Shown here piece by piece: positions 46,925 to 56,120 of a stretch of 64,000 nucleotides of DNA. The position numbers were made by a program, and so were the translations under genes. The stretch is from positions 1-64,000 of the forward strand of contig OPYK01000009.1 of the NCBI GenBank assembly GCA_900343135.1, written 5' to 3'. Each line of letters opens with the position of its first letter. Positions within the stretch are counted from its first letter, which is position 1. The notes under the pieces are model-generated. The model made no database searches, was not told the DNA's origin, and worked only from the letters and a program-made list of their open reading frames with translations. The DNA comes from Atopobium massiliense. Its GTDB lineage: Bacteria; Actinomycetota; Coriobacteriia; Coriobacteriales; Atopobiaceae.

Positions 46925-48436
46925 TTAATGCGCAGGTAGATTGCGTGTTTCGATAAGATGAAGCTCTTTTCGAAAACCTACTAACACCCACATAGATACA
47001 AGCACACACACGCCAACACTTACAGGCGCATTAAGCCACAGCCCCAGAAGACCCAACGGTTTAAGCAATACGAGCGCGCCAAGTGGAGCTACAGTAACAA
47101 TAATGAGCGAAAGCAGGGCTGCAAGCTTTGTTTTTTCGACCGCAGTAAGAAGACTTTGCACGCCCATAGGAACCCAGCGCAGCGTATATGCCACAGCGTA
47201 CCAACGGAACGCATCGGGCGCCATGGCGAGCACATCGCCGGTGGCATCGGCCATAAAAATGCGCACGCAAAACTCGGGGAAGATGCCCATAACCAGCGAA
47301 AGTGCAACGCAAATAATGCACAGCGCAGAAAAGATATATTTTTCGAGCTGTTTTATGCGCTGATACTGGTGAGCACCCCAATTGTAGCCAACGGCAGGTT
47401 GAAGCGAATCGCAGATGCCATACATGAGCGGGAAAATGAACGCGGTTGCAAAGCCCAAACAGCCATACACGGTAACAGCAGTAATGCCGCCCTGTACAAG
47501 CAGCTCAACATTAAGAAAAATAAGGGTAATGCGGCCTGCAACGTCGTTCAAAAACGCAGGCGTGCCGCTAAACATAATTTCTTTTAGGATAGCAACACTC
47601 CACTGCGGGCGCACAAAGCGCAGAAGCATTTTGTTAAACATAAACGGAATAAGCGCAGCTATAGCACCCAAACTAATAGCAATAGAGAACGCCAAACCAG
47701 CGCCAAGCGTGCCCAAGTTAAGCGCATACAAAAACCAAAACTCAAGAATGCAACCAATGGTAGAAGTAAATGCATTAAGCGCAAACGACGACTTTACCTT
47801 GCCGCAGATGCGCAGGTAGTTATCGACTGCAAACAGAATGGTGCCAAACGGTGCAAAGAGTGCAAACATGCGCAAATAATCAACCGCCATCGATTGCAGA
47901 TGCCCGTGCGCGCCCATAAGCGACATAAGCCAGGGTGCGGCAAACCAAAACACAGCGCCAATAATACTTGCACCAAAAAGGATGAGCAGCACGCCAATAG
48001 TAAAGATGTTGTTGGCACGATGCGCCTTTCCTTCGCCCAAGCTAATTGAAATGGGCACCGAAGAGCCAACACCCACCATATCACCAAAGGCAAACAGCAT
48101 GATAACAAAAGGCATGGCAAGGTTAATAGCGGCAAACGCCTCCCCGCCCAACAGCTGACCTACAAAAATACCATCGGCAATTTCGTAGATGGCAGAAGAA
48201 AGCATGCTTAGCGAGCCGGGAATAGCGGCGCGCAAAAACAGACGCCAGGGTGACAGCTTTATGAACATATCGTGTGTTTTTTTGTACTGCTCTGTTGTTT
48301 TGTGTTGTTGCTCGGAGGTGTGAGTGGTAGGTTGTACTACAACTTTTTTTTGTGTCTCTTTGGCATCAAGCGCATCATCGGGCACCGATGAATTTGAGAT
48401 TTCGCAGGTATTTGCGCGGGTCGTATCCTGTGGCAT
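46925..48436 (-). CDS. MATE-family efflux transporter
   Basis: 503 residues, 12 membrane segments after a ~65-residue polar N-terminus. PGSLSMLSSAIYEIADGIFVGQLLG and AINLAMPFVIMLFAFGDMVGVGSSVPISI match the MepA-like branch of Na+/H+-coupled multidrug MATE pumps. GAAAGGATTG precedes the ATG. It is divergent from the PFL locus. The substrate is unknown. Confidence 0.92.
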   Translation of the reverse strand: MPQDTTRANTCEISNSSVPDDALDAKETQKKVVVQPTTHTSEQQHKTTEQYKKTHDMFIKLSPWRLFLRAAIPGSLSMLSSAIYEIADGIFVGQLLGGEAFAAINLAMPFVIMLFAFGDMVGVGSSVPISISLGEGKAHRANNIFTIGVLLILFGASIIGAVFWFAAPWLMSLMGAHGHLQSMAVDYLRMFALFAPFGTILFAVDNYLRICGKVKSSFALNAFTSTIGCILEFWFLYALNLGTLGAGLAFSIAISLGAIAALIPFMFNKMLLRFVRPQWSVAILKEIMFSGTPAFLNDVAGRITLIFLNVELLVQGGITAVTVYGCLGFATAFIFPLMYGICDSLQPAVGYNWGAHQYQRIKQLEKYIFSALCIICVALSLVMGIFPEFCVRIFMADATGDVLAMAPDAFRWYAVAYTLRWVPMGVQSLLTAVEKTKLAALLSLIIVTVAPLGALVLLKPLGLLGLWLNAPVSVGVCVLVSMWVLVGFRKELHLIETRNLPAH

Positions 48437-48705
48437 GGCCCAACAATCCTTTCAAAAAAACGCAATGTGCACCAAATCCCTACGGTATGCAATACGTACA
48501 ACCACTCGACAAACAAGTTCATAAAGTGACCGTTTATGCAGGCATTCAGTACTATTTTGCGGCTGCGCGAACACTGGTATATCCATGATACCAGCCTGCC
48601 GCAAAAAAGATGCGCGCACGGTTGGTTTGTACACAAAACCAAATACAATTTCTGCTACATTGTTGATGTTAAATCTATACACAGTTCTAGCAAGGAGCGT
48701 GTCTA
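48437..48705 (+). promoter_or_regulatory. Upstream region of the split PFL locus
   Basis: 269 bases between the divergent MATE and PFL genes. It includes the imperfect inverted repeat GGTTTGTACACAAAACC (about 48621-48637) and a possible -10 TATACA at 48676-48681. The repeat might be a redox- or oxygen-regulator site, but it fits neither the Rex nor the FNR consensus well. Confidence 0.35.
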
Positions 48706-50859
48706 ATGCAAGAGGCATGGCGTGGATTTACTGGTGGAGAGTGGACACATCTTATCGACGTGCGCGACTTCATCCAGAAAAACTATACACCCTATACTGG
48801 CGATGAGTCCTTTTTAGCAGGACCAACCAAAGCCACCCAAGAACTTTGGGCGCAGGTAATGGATCTTTTTAAACAAGAGCGTGAGCACGGTGGTGTTCTC
48901 GACATGGATACCAACATCGTATCCACTATCACCTCGCACAAAGCTGGTTACATTAACAAGCCACTCGAAAAAATCGTTGGTTTGCAAACCGATAAACCTC
49001 TTAAACGTGCCCTTATGCCAAACGGTGGTATCCGTATGGCTGTTTCGGCATGCAAGAGCTATGGTTACGAAGTAGATCCTAAGCTCGTTGAGTTTTACAC
49101 CGTACGTCGTAAAACTCACAACGCTGGTGTTTTCGACGTTTACACGCCTGAGATGCGCGCATGCCGCCACTCGCACATTATTACTGGTCTTCCCGACGCA
49201 TATGGCCGCGGCCGTATCATCGGCGACTATCGTCGTTTAGCTCTGTATGGTCTTAATCGTCTTATCGAAGACAAGGAAGAGCAAAAGCTTAACACGCACC
49301 AAATTATGGACGAAGAAACCATTCGTCACCGCGAAGAGCTTTCTGAGCAAATTCACGCACTTAAAGAACTTGGTGAACTCACCAAAGAGTATGGTTTTGA
49401 TGTATCTGAGCCTGCACGCAACTTTAAAGAGGCTGTTCAGTGGCTGTACTTTGCATACCTTGCATCCGTAAAGGAGCAAAATGGTGCTGCAATGTCCATT
49501 GGTCGTACCTCAACCTTCCTCGACATTTATGCAGAGCGCGACCTCAAAGAGGGCACGATTACTGAGGAAGAAGTTCAGGAAATTGTTGACCACCTCGTTA
49601 TGAAACTGCGTATCGTTAAATTTGCACGTACGCCAGAATACAACGCCCTGTTCTCCGGCGACCCACAATGGGTAACTGAGTCAATTGGTGGTATTGGTAT
49701 CGACGGTCGTCCAATGGTAACGAAAAACAGCTTCCGTGTGCTGCACACCCTCGAAAACATGGGTACCAGCCCCGAGCCAAACCTTACCGTTCTGTGGTCT
49801 ACACGCCTGCCCGAGACCTTTAAGCGTTACTGCGCAAAAATCTCCATTAACACCAGCTCCATTCAGTACGAAAACGACGACCTTATGCGCGTATACCACG
49901 GCGACGACTACGCTATCGCTTGCTGCGTAAGCTCGATGGTTGTTGGTAAAGAGATGCAATTCTTTGGCGCCCGCGCTAACCTTGCAAAATGCTTGCTTTA
50001 CGCCATCAACGGTGGTCGCGACGAAATCACCGGCGAGCAAATTGGTCCTAGGTATCGTCCAGTTGAGGGCGACTACCTTGAGTACGACGACGTTATTGAG
50101 AAATACCACGACATGGTTGAATGGCTTGTTGGTATTTACGTTAACGCTCTTAACGTTATTCACTACATGCACGACAAATACGCCTACGAGCGCATTCAGA
50201 TGGCATTCCACGACGAGCACGTTCACCGTTGGTTTGCAACTGGTATTGCTGGTTTGTCTGTTGTTGCCGACTCACTTTCGGCTATTAAATACGCCAAAGT
50301 TAAGGTTGTTCGCGACGAAACTGGTCTTGTAACCGATTACAAGATTGAGGGCGACTATCCTAAGTATGGTAACGACGACGACCGCGTCGACGTTATTGCA
50401 CGCGACGTTGTTGCCTACTTCATGAAGCAAATCCGCAAATTCAACTGCTACCGTAACGCTACCGCAACTACCTCGGTACTTACCATTACCTCCAACGTTG
50501 TATATGGTGAGAAAACCGGTAACACGCCAGACGGTCGTCGTGGCGGTACCCCATTTGCACCTGGTGCAAACCCAATGCACCAACGCGACACCCACGGTGC
50601 TGTTGCTTCATTGTCTTCGGTATCCAAGCTCCCATTCCGCGACGCAGAAGATGGTATTTCCAACACCTTCTCCATCGTTCCTGGTGCACTTGGTAAAACC
50701 AACGACGTTATGTTTGGCGATAGCGACATGTGCGAACTCGCTGACATCGACGACATTTCAAAGATCGACTTTAAGACAGCTCAGTTTAACATTGAGAACC
50801 AAGTTGACTGCGCATGTGAAGCCGACGCAAGTTCGAAGTGCGGTTGCGAAGACCGTTAA
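48706..50859 (+). CDS. Pyruvate formate-lyase core subunit without glycyl radical domain
   Basis: 717 residues. PFL converts pyruvate and CoA to formate and acetyl-CoA. All N-terminal landmarks are present: [18 protein letters not shown], the Cys-Cys pair C406-C407 in AIACCVSSM, and [17 protein letters not shown]. In ordinary PFL (about 760 residues) the sequence after SIVPGALGK continues into the glycyl radical domain. Here it turns after about residue 665 into a 50-residue unrelated tail with five Cys (DMC, DCAC, KCGC) and stops. The missing domain is supplied by the gene at 51130. CAAGGAGCG precedes the ATG. Codon use is strongly biased, as in highly expressed genes. Confidence 0.93.
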   Translation: MQEAWRGFTGGEWTHLIDVRDFIQKNYTPYTGDESFLAGPTKATQELWAQVMDLFKQEREHGGVLDMDTNIVSTITSHKAGYINKPLEKIVGLQTDKPLKRALMPNGGIRMAVSACKSYGYEVDPKLVEFYTVRRKTHNAGVFDVYTPEMRACRHSHIITGLPDAYGRGRIIGDYRRLALYGLNRLIEDKEEQKLNTHQIMDEETIRHREELSEQIHALKELGELTKEYGFDVSEPARNFKEAVQWLYFAYLASVKEQNGAAMSIGRTSTFLDIYAERDLKEGTITEEEVQEIVDHLVMKLRIVKFARTPEYNALFSGDPQWVTESIGGIGIDGRPMVTKNSFRVLHTLENMGTSPEPNLTVLWSTRLPETFKRYCAKISINTSSIQYENDDLMRVYHGDDYAIACCVSSMVVGKEMQFFGARANLAKCLLYAINGGRDEITGEQIGPRYRPVEGDYLEYDDVIEKYHDMVEWLVGIYVNALNVIHYMHDKYAYERIQMAFHDEHVHRWFATGIAGLSVVADSLSAIKYAKVKVVRDETGLVTDYKIEGDYPKYGNDDDRVDVIARDVVAYFMKQIRKFNCYRNATATTSVLTITSNVVYGEKTGNTPDGRRGGTPFAPGANPMHQRDTHGAVASLSSVSKLPFRDAEDGISNTFSIVPGALGKTNDVMFGDSDMCELADIDDISKIDFKTAQFNIENQVDCACEADASSKCGCEDR

Positions 50860-50876
50860 ACCACAAATACATGCGT

Positions 50877-50908
50877 GCGTAGCACGTGCCGCTTGGCGCG
50901 CGCTACGC
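50877..50908 (+). other. Strong hairpin between the PFL core and radical-domain genes
   Basis: GCGTAGC-A-CGTGCC and GGCGCG-C-GCTACGC pair around GCTT, about 14 base pairs with one mismatch. It has no T-run after it, so it is more likely an mRNA 3'-end stabiliser or partial terminator than a full terminator. It lies 17 bases after the core gene. Confidence 0.65.
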
Positions 50909-51063
50909 GCCGTGTGCGTAATGGTTGATGTATTCATGAGGGAGCCTCAAAGCCATGCCCAGTGCATTAATGCGTAACGGTTGTGCAGCTTTTGCCCAAG
51001 CATATGCGCATGCATTGCATTACAAACTGAGCGCGGCACCATGCAAAAAAAATTAAAAAAATT

Positions 51064-51093
51064 TTGCATATGAGAGTTAGAGAATACTAATTA
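51064..51093 (+). promoter_or_regulatory. Possible promoter of the radical-domain gene
   Basis: TTGCAT (51064-51069) and TAATTA (51088-51093) are 18 bases apart in an AT-rich stretch 36 bases upstream of the small gene. If real, the radical domain and pflA could be made independently of the core. Confidence 0.35.
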
Positions 51094-51129
51094 TGGGTAC
51101 AACAACCATACCAAAGAAAGGAGTTTAGT

Positions 51130-51372
51130 ATGGCAGCATCAAAGGAACAAATCGACAACCTCGTCAACATGATTGACGGTTACGCCGAAAAAGGTGGTCA
51201 CCACCTTAACATCAATGTATTCAACAGAGACACTCTGCTTGATGCACAGAAACATCCTGAGAAATATCCTCAGCTCACCATCCGTGTTTCTGGTTACGCG
51301 GTTAAATTCACCACGCTCACCAAACAACAACAAGATGATGTAATTTCCCGTACCTTCCACGATTCACTCTAA
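51130..51372 (+). CDS. Stand-alone glycyl radical domain of pyruvate formate-lyase
   Basis: 80 residues matching the last ~80 of [23 protein letters not shown], then [28 protein letters not shown] with radical Gly 55, and the ending [11 protein letters not shown]. GrcA (YfiD), the spare radical part known in E. coli, is 127 residues and accompanies a full-length PFL; this one lacks GrcA's N-terminal half, and the core at 48706 has no radical domain of its own. It should therefore be an obligate subunit. AAAGAAAGGAG precedes the ATG; pflA follows 24 bases after the stop. Confidence 0.95.
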   Translation: MAASKEQIDNLVNMIDGYAEKGGHHLNINVFNRDTLLDAQKHPEKYPQLTIRVSGYAVKFTTLTKQQQDDVISRTFHDSL

Positions 51373-51396
51373 TCGCAGCGAGCGAAAGGTACTTTT

Positions 51397-52284
51397 GTGT
51401 TGTCCTCAAACAACATAGAGAACATGAATGAAAACCCGCTTCTCGTACAGGGGCGGGTTCATTCCATTGAAACTATGGGCACGGTTGACGGCCCTGGTAC
51501 GCGCTTAGTTGTTTTTACACAAGGCTGTCCATTTCGCTGCAAGTATTGCCATAATCCCGAAACCTGGGGCTTTAAAACAGGCACCACCATGAAGGTCCAA
51601 GAGATTATGGATATTTACGAACGTAACCGCCCGTTCTACAGAAAAGGCGGCATTACCTGTAGTGGTGGTGAGCCGTTAGCTCAACCACATTTTGTAGGCA
51701 ACATTTTTAAGGCAGCGCACGAAGACCCCCAAGGGCGCATTCACACCTGCCTGGATTCTTCGGGCGCAACGTTTAATCCCCGCCACCCCGAGTATGTTGC
51801 CGAACTTCTCGACCACACCGATTTGGTGCTGCTCGACATAAAACATTCCGATCCAAAAGGACATATGCAGCTTGTTAAGGGCACCTACCTGCGCCCGCGC
51901 GCATTTGGTGATGAGCTGTGCCGCCGCCACATTCCCGTCCTTATTCGTCACGTGGTTGTGCCGGGCATTACCGATACTGAAGAAGAGCTCAAAGGCGTTG
52001 GCCGCATTATTGGCGACTGGGACAATGTAGTTGGTCTTGATTTGTTGCCATATCACAAAATGGGTGTTCCAAAATATAAAACGCTTAATATTCCTTACCC
52101 GCTTGAAGGCGTGCCAGCAATGGATGCGTCACGTATACCTGCACTGCGCGAAATTGTTATGAAGGCACGGCACGACCGCATGATTGCCCGCAAACTTGCG
52201 ATGCGAGCGGCAAACGTTACCATTGAAGAACCTGGCGCATTGCACGAAGGCACCGAATCCACGCGCGTTACCACCACAGTATAA
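51397..52284 (+). CDS. pflA: Pyruvate formate-lyase activating enzyme
   Basis: 295-residue radical SAM enzyme that abstracts hydrogen from the radical Gly of PFL. The 4Fe-4S ligands are C44, C48 and C51 in GCPFRCKYCHNPETW, and GGITCSGGEPLAQ binds SAM. It is longer than E. coli PflA (246) owing to a short N-terminal extension and a ~35-residue C-terminal tail. The start is a GTG at 51397, behind AAAGGT. The target Gly is in the separate protein encoded just upstream. Confidence 0.95.
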   Translation: MLSSNNIENMNENPLLVQGRVHSIETMGTVDGPGTRLVVFTQGCPFRCKYCHNPETWGFKTGTTMKVQEIMDIYERNRPFYRKGGITCSGGEPLAQPHFVGNIFKAAHEDPQGRIHTCLDSSGATFNPRHPEYVAELLDHTDLVLLDIKHSDPKGHMQLVKGTYLRPRAFGDELCRRHIPVLIRHVVVPGITDTEEELKGVGRIIGDWDNVVGLDLLPYHKMGVPKYKTLNIPYPLEGVPAMDASRIPALREIVMKARHDRMIARKLAMRAANVTIEEPGALHEGTESTRVTTTV

Positions 52285-52650
52285 ACGCCACAGTATACAT
52301 GCCACAGTGTTACCATCACAGTGTAAATATCGCACGGTACATGTACCCTATCTTCAAAAGTAAACCAAATTTAACTTGTATATAAATGCGTGTTTTTATC
52401 ACTCGTCTTTCAGCCTCATAATAACGTTCGCACGCAAAAACCAACCATTCGCGACTATATATGCAGGTGAATACCTATAAATTTACAAGTATACAAAATT
52501 AACTACGTATAAGCAGCTATGTTATTCACCCGCGTATTCGTACCGCTCACAAAAAAGTGCATATTTTTGCTTTTAATATGTATTAATTGTTAGATAATAG
52601 AGGTGCAGAACTTGAAAGCACACATTGTCTGCCCATAGAAAGGAACCTCT
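52285..52650 (+). promoter_or_regulatory. Noncoding region with the likely promoter of the YfcC-type carrier
   Basis: 366 AT-rich bases. Near the start are imperfect repeats of CACAGTATA/CACAGTGTTA type (about 52272-52325). TTGCTT (52567-52572) and TAGATA (52591-52596), 18 bases apart, form a plausible promoter 55 bases before the carrier gene. No terminator for pflA is clear. Confidence 0.4.
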
Positions 52651-54204
52651 ATGTCAAACGAACAAGCTCAACCCAAGCAAGCGTGTTCGGCTGCGCCTAA
52701 GAAGAAAGGCTTTAAGCTTCACTTCCCAACGGCAGTAACCGTGTTGTTCATAGTTATGGTGTTTGCCCAAATACTTACGTATGTTGTCCCTGCGGGTAAC
52801 TACTCAAAACTGTTGTACAACAAAGAAGAAAAAACCTTTGTTATCACTAAACCGGATGGCGAAACAGAAAAGGTTGCGCCCACACAAGAAACCCTCGATA
52901 AGCTGGGGATTTCCGGTAAAATTGATGACTATGTAGGCGGCGCTATTTCTAAACCCGTTGCCATTCCAAATACGTACGAGCGCCTCGATCCAAATCCACA
53001 GGGTGTGTATGACTTCTTCCTTGCACCTGTAAAAGGTGTTTACGACACCATCGACATCATCCTGTTTGTATTTTTACTCGGTGGCTGTATTGGTGTACTT
53101 AACAAAATTGGCGCGCTTAACTCTGCAGTATTTGCCCTTGCGCGCATTACAAAAGGGCGAGAATACATCCTTATTATTGTGCTTTCACTTATTATGGTTA
53201 TTGGTGGTACTACCTTTGGTTTGGGCGAAGAAACAATTGCCCTCTACCCCATCCTTATGCCCGTGTTCCTTGTTGCTGGCTACGACGCAATGACCTGCAT
53301 CGCTGTTATCTATGTAGGTGCATCGGTTGGTACCATGTATTCCACGCTTAACCCATTTGCAATTGGCGTTGCCACTAAAGCCGCTGGTATTAGCATGGCC
53401 GAAGAAATGAACTGGCGTTTTATTGCGCTTACTATTGGTACCATTTTTGCCGTTGCTTACGTGCTGTGGTATGCCTTTAAGGTGCACCGCGACCCAAGCA
53501 AGTCGGTATGCTACGACATGAAAGACAAAATTGAGCAGCGCTGGGGCGGTCACAAAACCAATCTTGAATTTACCGGTCGTATGAAGCTTTCGTTGCTGGT
53601 ATTCCTTGGTGCGTTTATCGTTATGGTACACGGCATTGTTACCGACCAATGGTGGTTTGACAACATGACCGTGGTATTCCTTGTTGCGTCGTTTATCTTG
53701 GCATTTACCACCGGTATGACCGAAGAAGACTACCTGGATACCTACATTGCAGGCGCTGGCGATCTTATGAGCGTTGCACTCGTTTGTGGTGTTGCGCGCG
53801 CTGTAAACATCCTGCTCGAAAAAGGCTTGGTATCCGATAGTATTTTGTACTACTTTACCGGCGTGGTAACAGGCATGAGCCCTATTGTCTTTATCATTGT
53901 TATGCTGCTAGTATACGTTATCCTCGGCTTCTTTATTAACTCGTCTTCGGGCTTGGCTGTGCTCTCAATTCCAATTATGGCTCCCTTGGGCGATGCTGCA
54001 AACGTGTCGCGTGCAGCCGTTATTGCCGCGTACAACTACGGCCAAGGTCTTATTTCGTATATCACACCAACGGGTCTTATTTTGTGCTCGCTTGCTATGG
54101 TTGAAGTACCATTTAGCCGCTGGGTAAAGTTTATAATGCCGCTGCTTATTGGCACCGTTGTACTTAATGCACTCCTCCTTGTTGCGCAGGTGATGATAGG
54201 TTAG
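52651..54204 (+). CDS. YfcC-family membrane carrier
   Basis: 517 residues with about 12 membrane segments. The N-terminal HFPTAVTVLFIVMVFAQILTYVVPAGNY, GTTFGLGEETIALYPILMPVFL and NSSSGLAVLSIPIMAPLGD are typical of the YfcC/ArcD-like group of the DASS/IT superfamily. Members are thought to move amino acids, peptides or organic acids. Position next to PFL and a dipeptidase makes a carboxylate or peptide-derived substrate plausible, but it is unproven. AAAGGA precedes the ATG, and a strong terminator follows. Confidence 0.88.
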   Translation: MSNEQAQPKQACSAAPKKKGFKLHFPTAVTVLFIVMVFAQILTYVVPAGNYSKLLYNKEEKTFVITKPDGETEKVAPTQETLDKLGISGKIDDYVGGAISKPVAIPNTYERLDPNPQGVYDFFLAPVKGVYDTIDIILFVFLLGGCIGVLNKIGALNSAVFALARITKGREYILIIVLSLIMVIGGTTFGLGEETIALYPILMPVFLVAGYDAMTCIAVIYVGASVGTMYSTLNPFAIGVATKAAGISMAEEMNWRFIALTIGTIFAVAYVLWYAFKVHRDPSKSVCYDMKDKIEQRWGGHKTNLEFTGRMKLSLLVFLGAFIVMVHGIVTDQWWFDNMTVVFLVASFILAFTTGMTEEDYLDTYIAGAGDLMSVALVCGVARAVNILLEKGLVSDSILYYFTGVVTGMSPIVFIIVMLLVYVILGFFINSSSGLAVLSIPIMAPLGDAANVSRAAVIAAYNYGQGLISYITPTGLILCSLAMVEVPFSRWVKFIMPLLIGTVVLNALLLVAQVMIG

Positions 54205-54251
54205 TCAACGATGGGTGTTGTAGGTGCACATAAAGCACCGTTAGATACCCT

Positions 54252-54295
54252 CTAACAAAAACACGAGGTAGTTTCTACCTCGTGTTTTTTGTTAG
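54252..54295 (+). terminator. Strong terminator after the YfcC-type gene
   Basis: CTAACAAAAACACGAGGTAG and CTACCTCGTG...GTTAG form a ~20-bp stem around TTT, with a T-run in the 3' arm. It is nearly symmetrical and could work in both directions. Confidence 0.92.
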
Positions 54296-54364
54296 TTCGA
54301 TATTAAACGCAAACATACGTGCACAAACCTATAAGCAGAGCTATAGGACAAAATGCCTTATGAA

Positions 54365-54664
54365 CTATGAAAATAATTTTCCATTATATTTAATTATCGA
54401 ATGGCATAAGTATACAATACCAAGTATTAATAAGATTATACCAAATATGGTACCCATTTGATTAGAATAAATCCCGTGAAATACGCCTAGAACAACAACG
54501 GACACCCCTACGAGAATTAATCCAATACCAGACTGAATTGCCAAACTTTCTGAAGTAGCGGTCGTTGTATTTTTCCTGTGATAGGCATGCAATAATATGG
54601 GATTTTTAGTCCGAATATTAAAAACTCCTAAGGTTACAATTAGAATACCAAGGACTATAGCCAC
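54365..54664 (-). CDS. Small DUF3784-like membrane protein
   Basis: 99 residues with three hydrophobic segments: VAIVLGILIVTLGVF, GIGLILVGVSVVVLGVF and MGTIFGIILLILGIVYL. The pattern resembles the DUF3784 family of Gram-positive bacteria, whose role is unknown. The likely start is the GTG at 54664, behind AAGGAGG, not the ATG 27 bases upstream, where that ribosome site would lie inside the gene. The surrounding DNA is more AT-rich than its neighbours and is bounded by IS-like ends, so it was probably acquired by transfer. Confidence 0.65.
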   Translation of the reverse strand: MAIVLGILIVTLGVFNIRTKNPILLHAYHRKNTTTATSESLAIQSGIGLILVGVSVVVLGVFHGIYSNQMGTIFGIILLILGIVYLCHSIIKYNGKLFS

Positions 54665-54926
54665 TTTTACAACCTCCTTAAATTTGCGCATGTTTATGGC
54701 AGGCTGTTATTGCAGGGTGTAAGACGCCATTCATACCCTTATTTCGTTGTGTCTAATTATATACAGCTCCAAATCTAAAGCAATAGGTAGTTTCTTTATT
54801 TTTCCAATCAATATGCATCTGTGCTCTGAACTGCCGTTTTGGCATCTACTCCCGTCTTTAGAAGTTAGCACTAGAATCCTTAGATCACATACGCATAAAG
54901 TAAAGAATAAATTGCCTCGTAAATCG

Positions 54927-55069
54927 GAGCTATAGGACAAAAGTGTGTATAAAATCGGTTGTTTGCCCAGGTAAACAGCCGATTTTCCTAAACAATTCAA
55001 AAAAATCGAATTTTTCATGTGGACAAAAAGTGTGTAAAACCTATTTACACACTTTTTGTCCTATAGCCC
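54927..55069. mobile_element. 143-bp miniature element (MITE) of the IS1249-like family
   Basis: Terminal inverted repeats GAGCTATAGGAC-AAAAGTGTGTA and its mirror ending GTCCTATAGCCC enclose ~95 bases. These are close to the left end of the element at 58196, including the internal hairpin ATCGGTTGTTTGCC/GGTAAACAGCCGAT and the second GGACAAAAAGTGTGTA. It has no coding capacity and needs a transposase in trans. Flanking octamers GTAAATCG and GTACATAC agree at only 5 of 8 positions. It inserted 22 bases from the DAHP synthase stop. Confidence 0.82.
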
Positions 55070-55091
55070 GTACATACAGCGTGCAGGCAGC

Positions 55092-56120
55092 TTACAGACG
55101 CTCAGCAATCGTGTAAATAAGCGATGCTGTTTTGTCCCAACCGAGGCACGCATCGGTAATCGACTTGCCATACACGTTGCCGCCAACCGGCTGGTTGCCA
55201 TCTTCAATGTACGATTCAACCATAAAGCCCTTAAACAGCTTGGCAATATCTGCGCTCCTGCGCGTACTGTCGAGCACCTCGTGAATAATACGAATTTGCT
55301 CAAGCGGCTGCTTTCCCGAGTTGTCGTGGTTGCAGTCGATAATAACCGCAGGATTTTTGTACATATCGGGCGTATAGCGCTCAGCCAAACGCATAAGGAA
55401 CTCATAGTGATAATTGGGGTAATTAATACCATCAAGCCCCTTAAATCCACGCAAAATAGCGTGCGCAAGTGGGTTTCCGGTGGTTTCTACCTCCCAATTT
55501 CTAAAAATAAACATTTCAGGCTGCTGAGCAGCATAGATGGAGTTAAGCATTACGTCGCAAGAACCGCCCGTTGGATTTTTCATGCCAACCGGCTGCGATA
55601 CACCGCCAGCTACCAGGCGATGTTGCTGATTTTCAACCGAACGGGCACCCACAGCATTATAGGCAAGCACGTCGGTAAGGTACTGATAACTTTCGGGATA
55701 GAGCATTTCGTCGGCAGTAAACATACCGGTAGTTTCAGCAACACGCACGTGCATGTGGCGCAGCGCTTTAATGCCACCGAGTAAATCGGGGGCACCTTCC
55801 GGATCGGGGTTGTGCATAAGACCTTTGTAGCCCGTACCCTTAGTGCGGGGTTTGTTGGTGTATACACGCGGGATAACAACGAGCTTATCGGCCACATCTT
55901 GTGCTACCTTTGCCAAACGCTCGGTGTAATCGAGCACCGCGTCTTCGCGATCGGCTGAGCAAGGGCCAATGATGAGCAGCTTTTTATTTGACTTACCCGT
56001 AAGAATATCGGCAACCTGAGCATCAAACAGCGGCTTTGCTGCTTGTGTTTCCGCGGATAGGGGCATCTCTTCGCGAATTTCCTTTGGAATAGGAAGTTTG
56101 CGCTTAAAATTCATTGCCAT
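55092..56120 (-). CDS. aroG: DAHP synthase, type I (AroG/F class)
   Basis: 342 residues. Condenses PEP and erythrose 4-phosphate, the first step of the shikimate pathway. Motifs: LLIIGPCSADRE, RVYTNKPRTKGTGYKGLMHNP, GARSVENQQHR, MKNPTGGS and the metal-site IIDCNHDNSGK and MVESYIEDGNQ. The enzyme competes for erythrose 4-phosphate, which phosphoketolase can supply from fructose 6-phosphate. Start after AAAGGCTCC; the MITE lies just past the stop. Confidence 0.96.
   Translation of the reverse strand: MAMNFKRKLPIPKEIREEMPLSAETQAAKPLFDAQVADILTGKSNKKLLIIGPCSADREDAVLDYTERLAKVAQDVADKLVVIPRVYTNKPRTKGTGYKGLMHNPDPEGAPDLLGGIKALRHMHVRVAETTGMFTADEMLYPESYQYLTDVLAYNAVGARSVENQQHRLVAGGVSQPVGMKNPTGGSCDVMLNSIYAAQQPEMFIFRNWEVETTGNPLAHAILRGFKGLDGINYPNYHYEFLMRLAERYTPDMYKNPAVIIDCNHDNSGKQPLEQIRIIHEVLDSTRRSADIAKLFKGFMVESYIEDGNQPVGGNVYGKSITDACLGWDKTASLIYTIAERL

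Larger units (their letters stand above)
54338..55069. mobile_element. AT-rich island bounded by IS1249-like ends
   Basis: The left border has GAGCTATAGGACAAAA at 54338-54353, identical to the first 16 bases of the miniature element at 54927. The right border is that element's outer end (…GTCCTATAGCCC, ending 55069). Between them lie a small membrane-protein gene and ~230 noncoding bases. No target duplication is seen (TATAAGCA against GTACATAC). It may be a decayed element with cargo, or two independent insertions. Confidence 0.5.

Noticed and set aside
48706-51372. Split PFL as the result of a sequencing error or simple frameshift
   Set aside because: The two genes are separated by 270 bases, the core ends in a long unrelated tail, and the small gene has its own start and ribosome site. 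A single-base error cannot produce this.
54731-55018. A 95-residue minus-strand open frame
   Set aside because: It starts inside the miniature element and reads its hairpins. A similar frame starts in the copy at 58289. No ribosome site; it is a by-product of the repeat.
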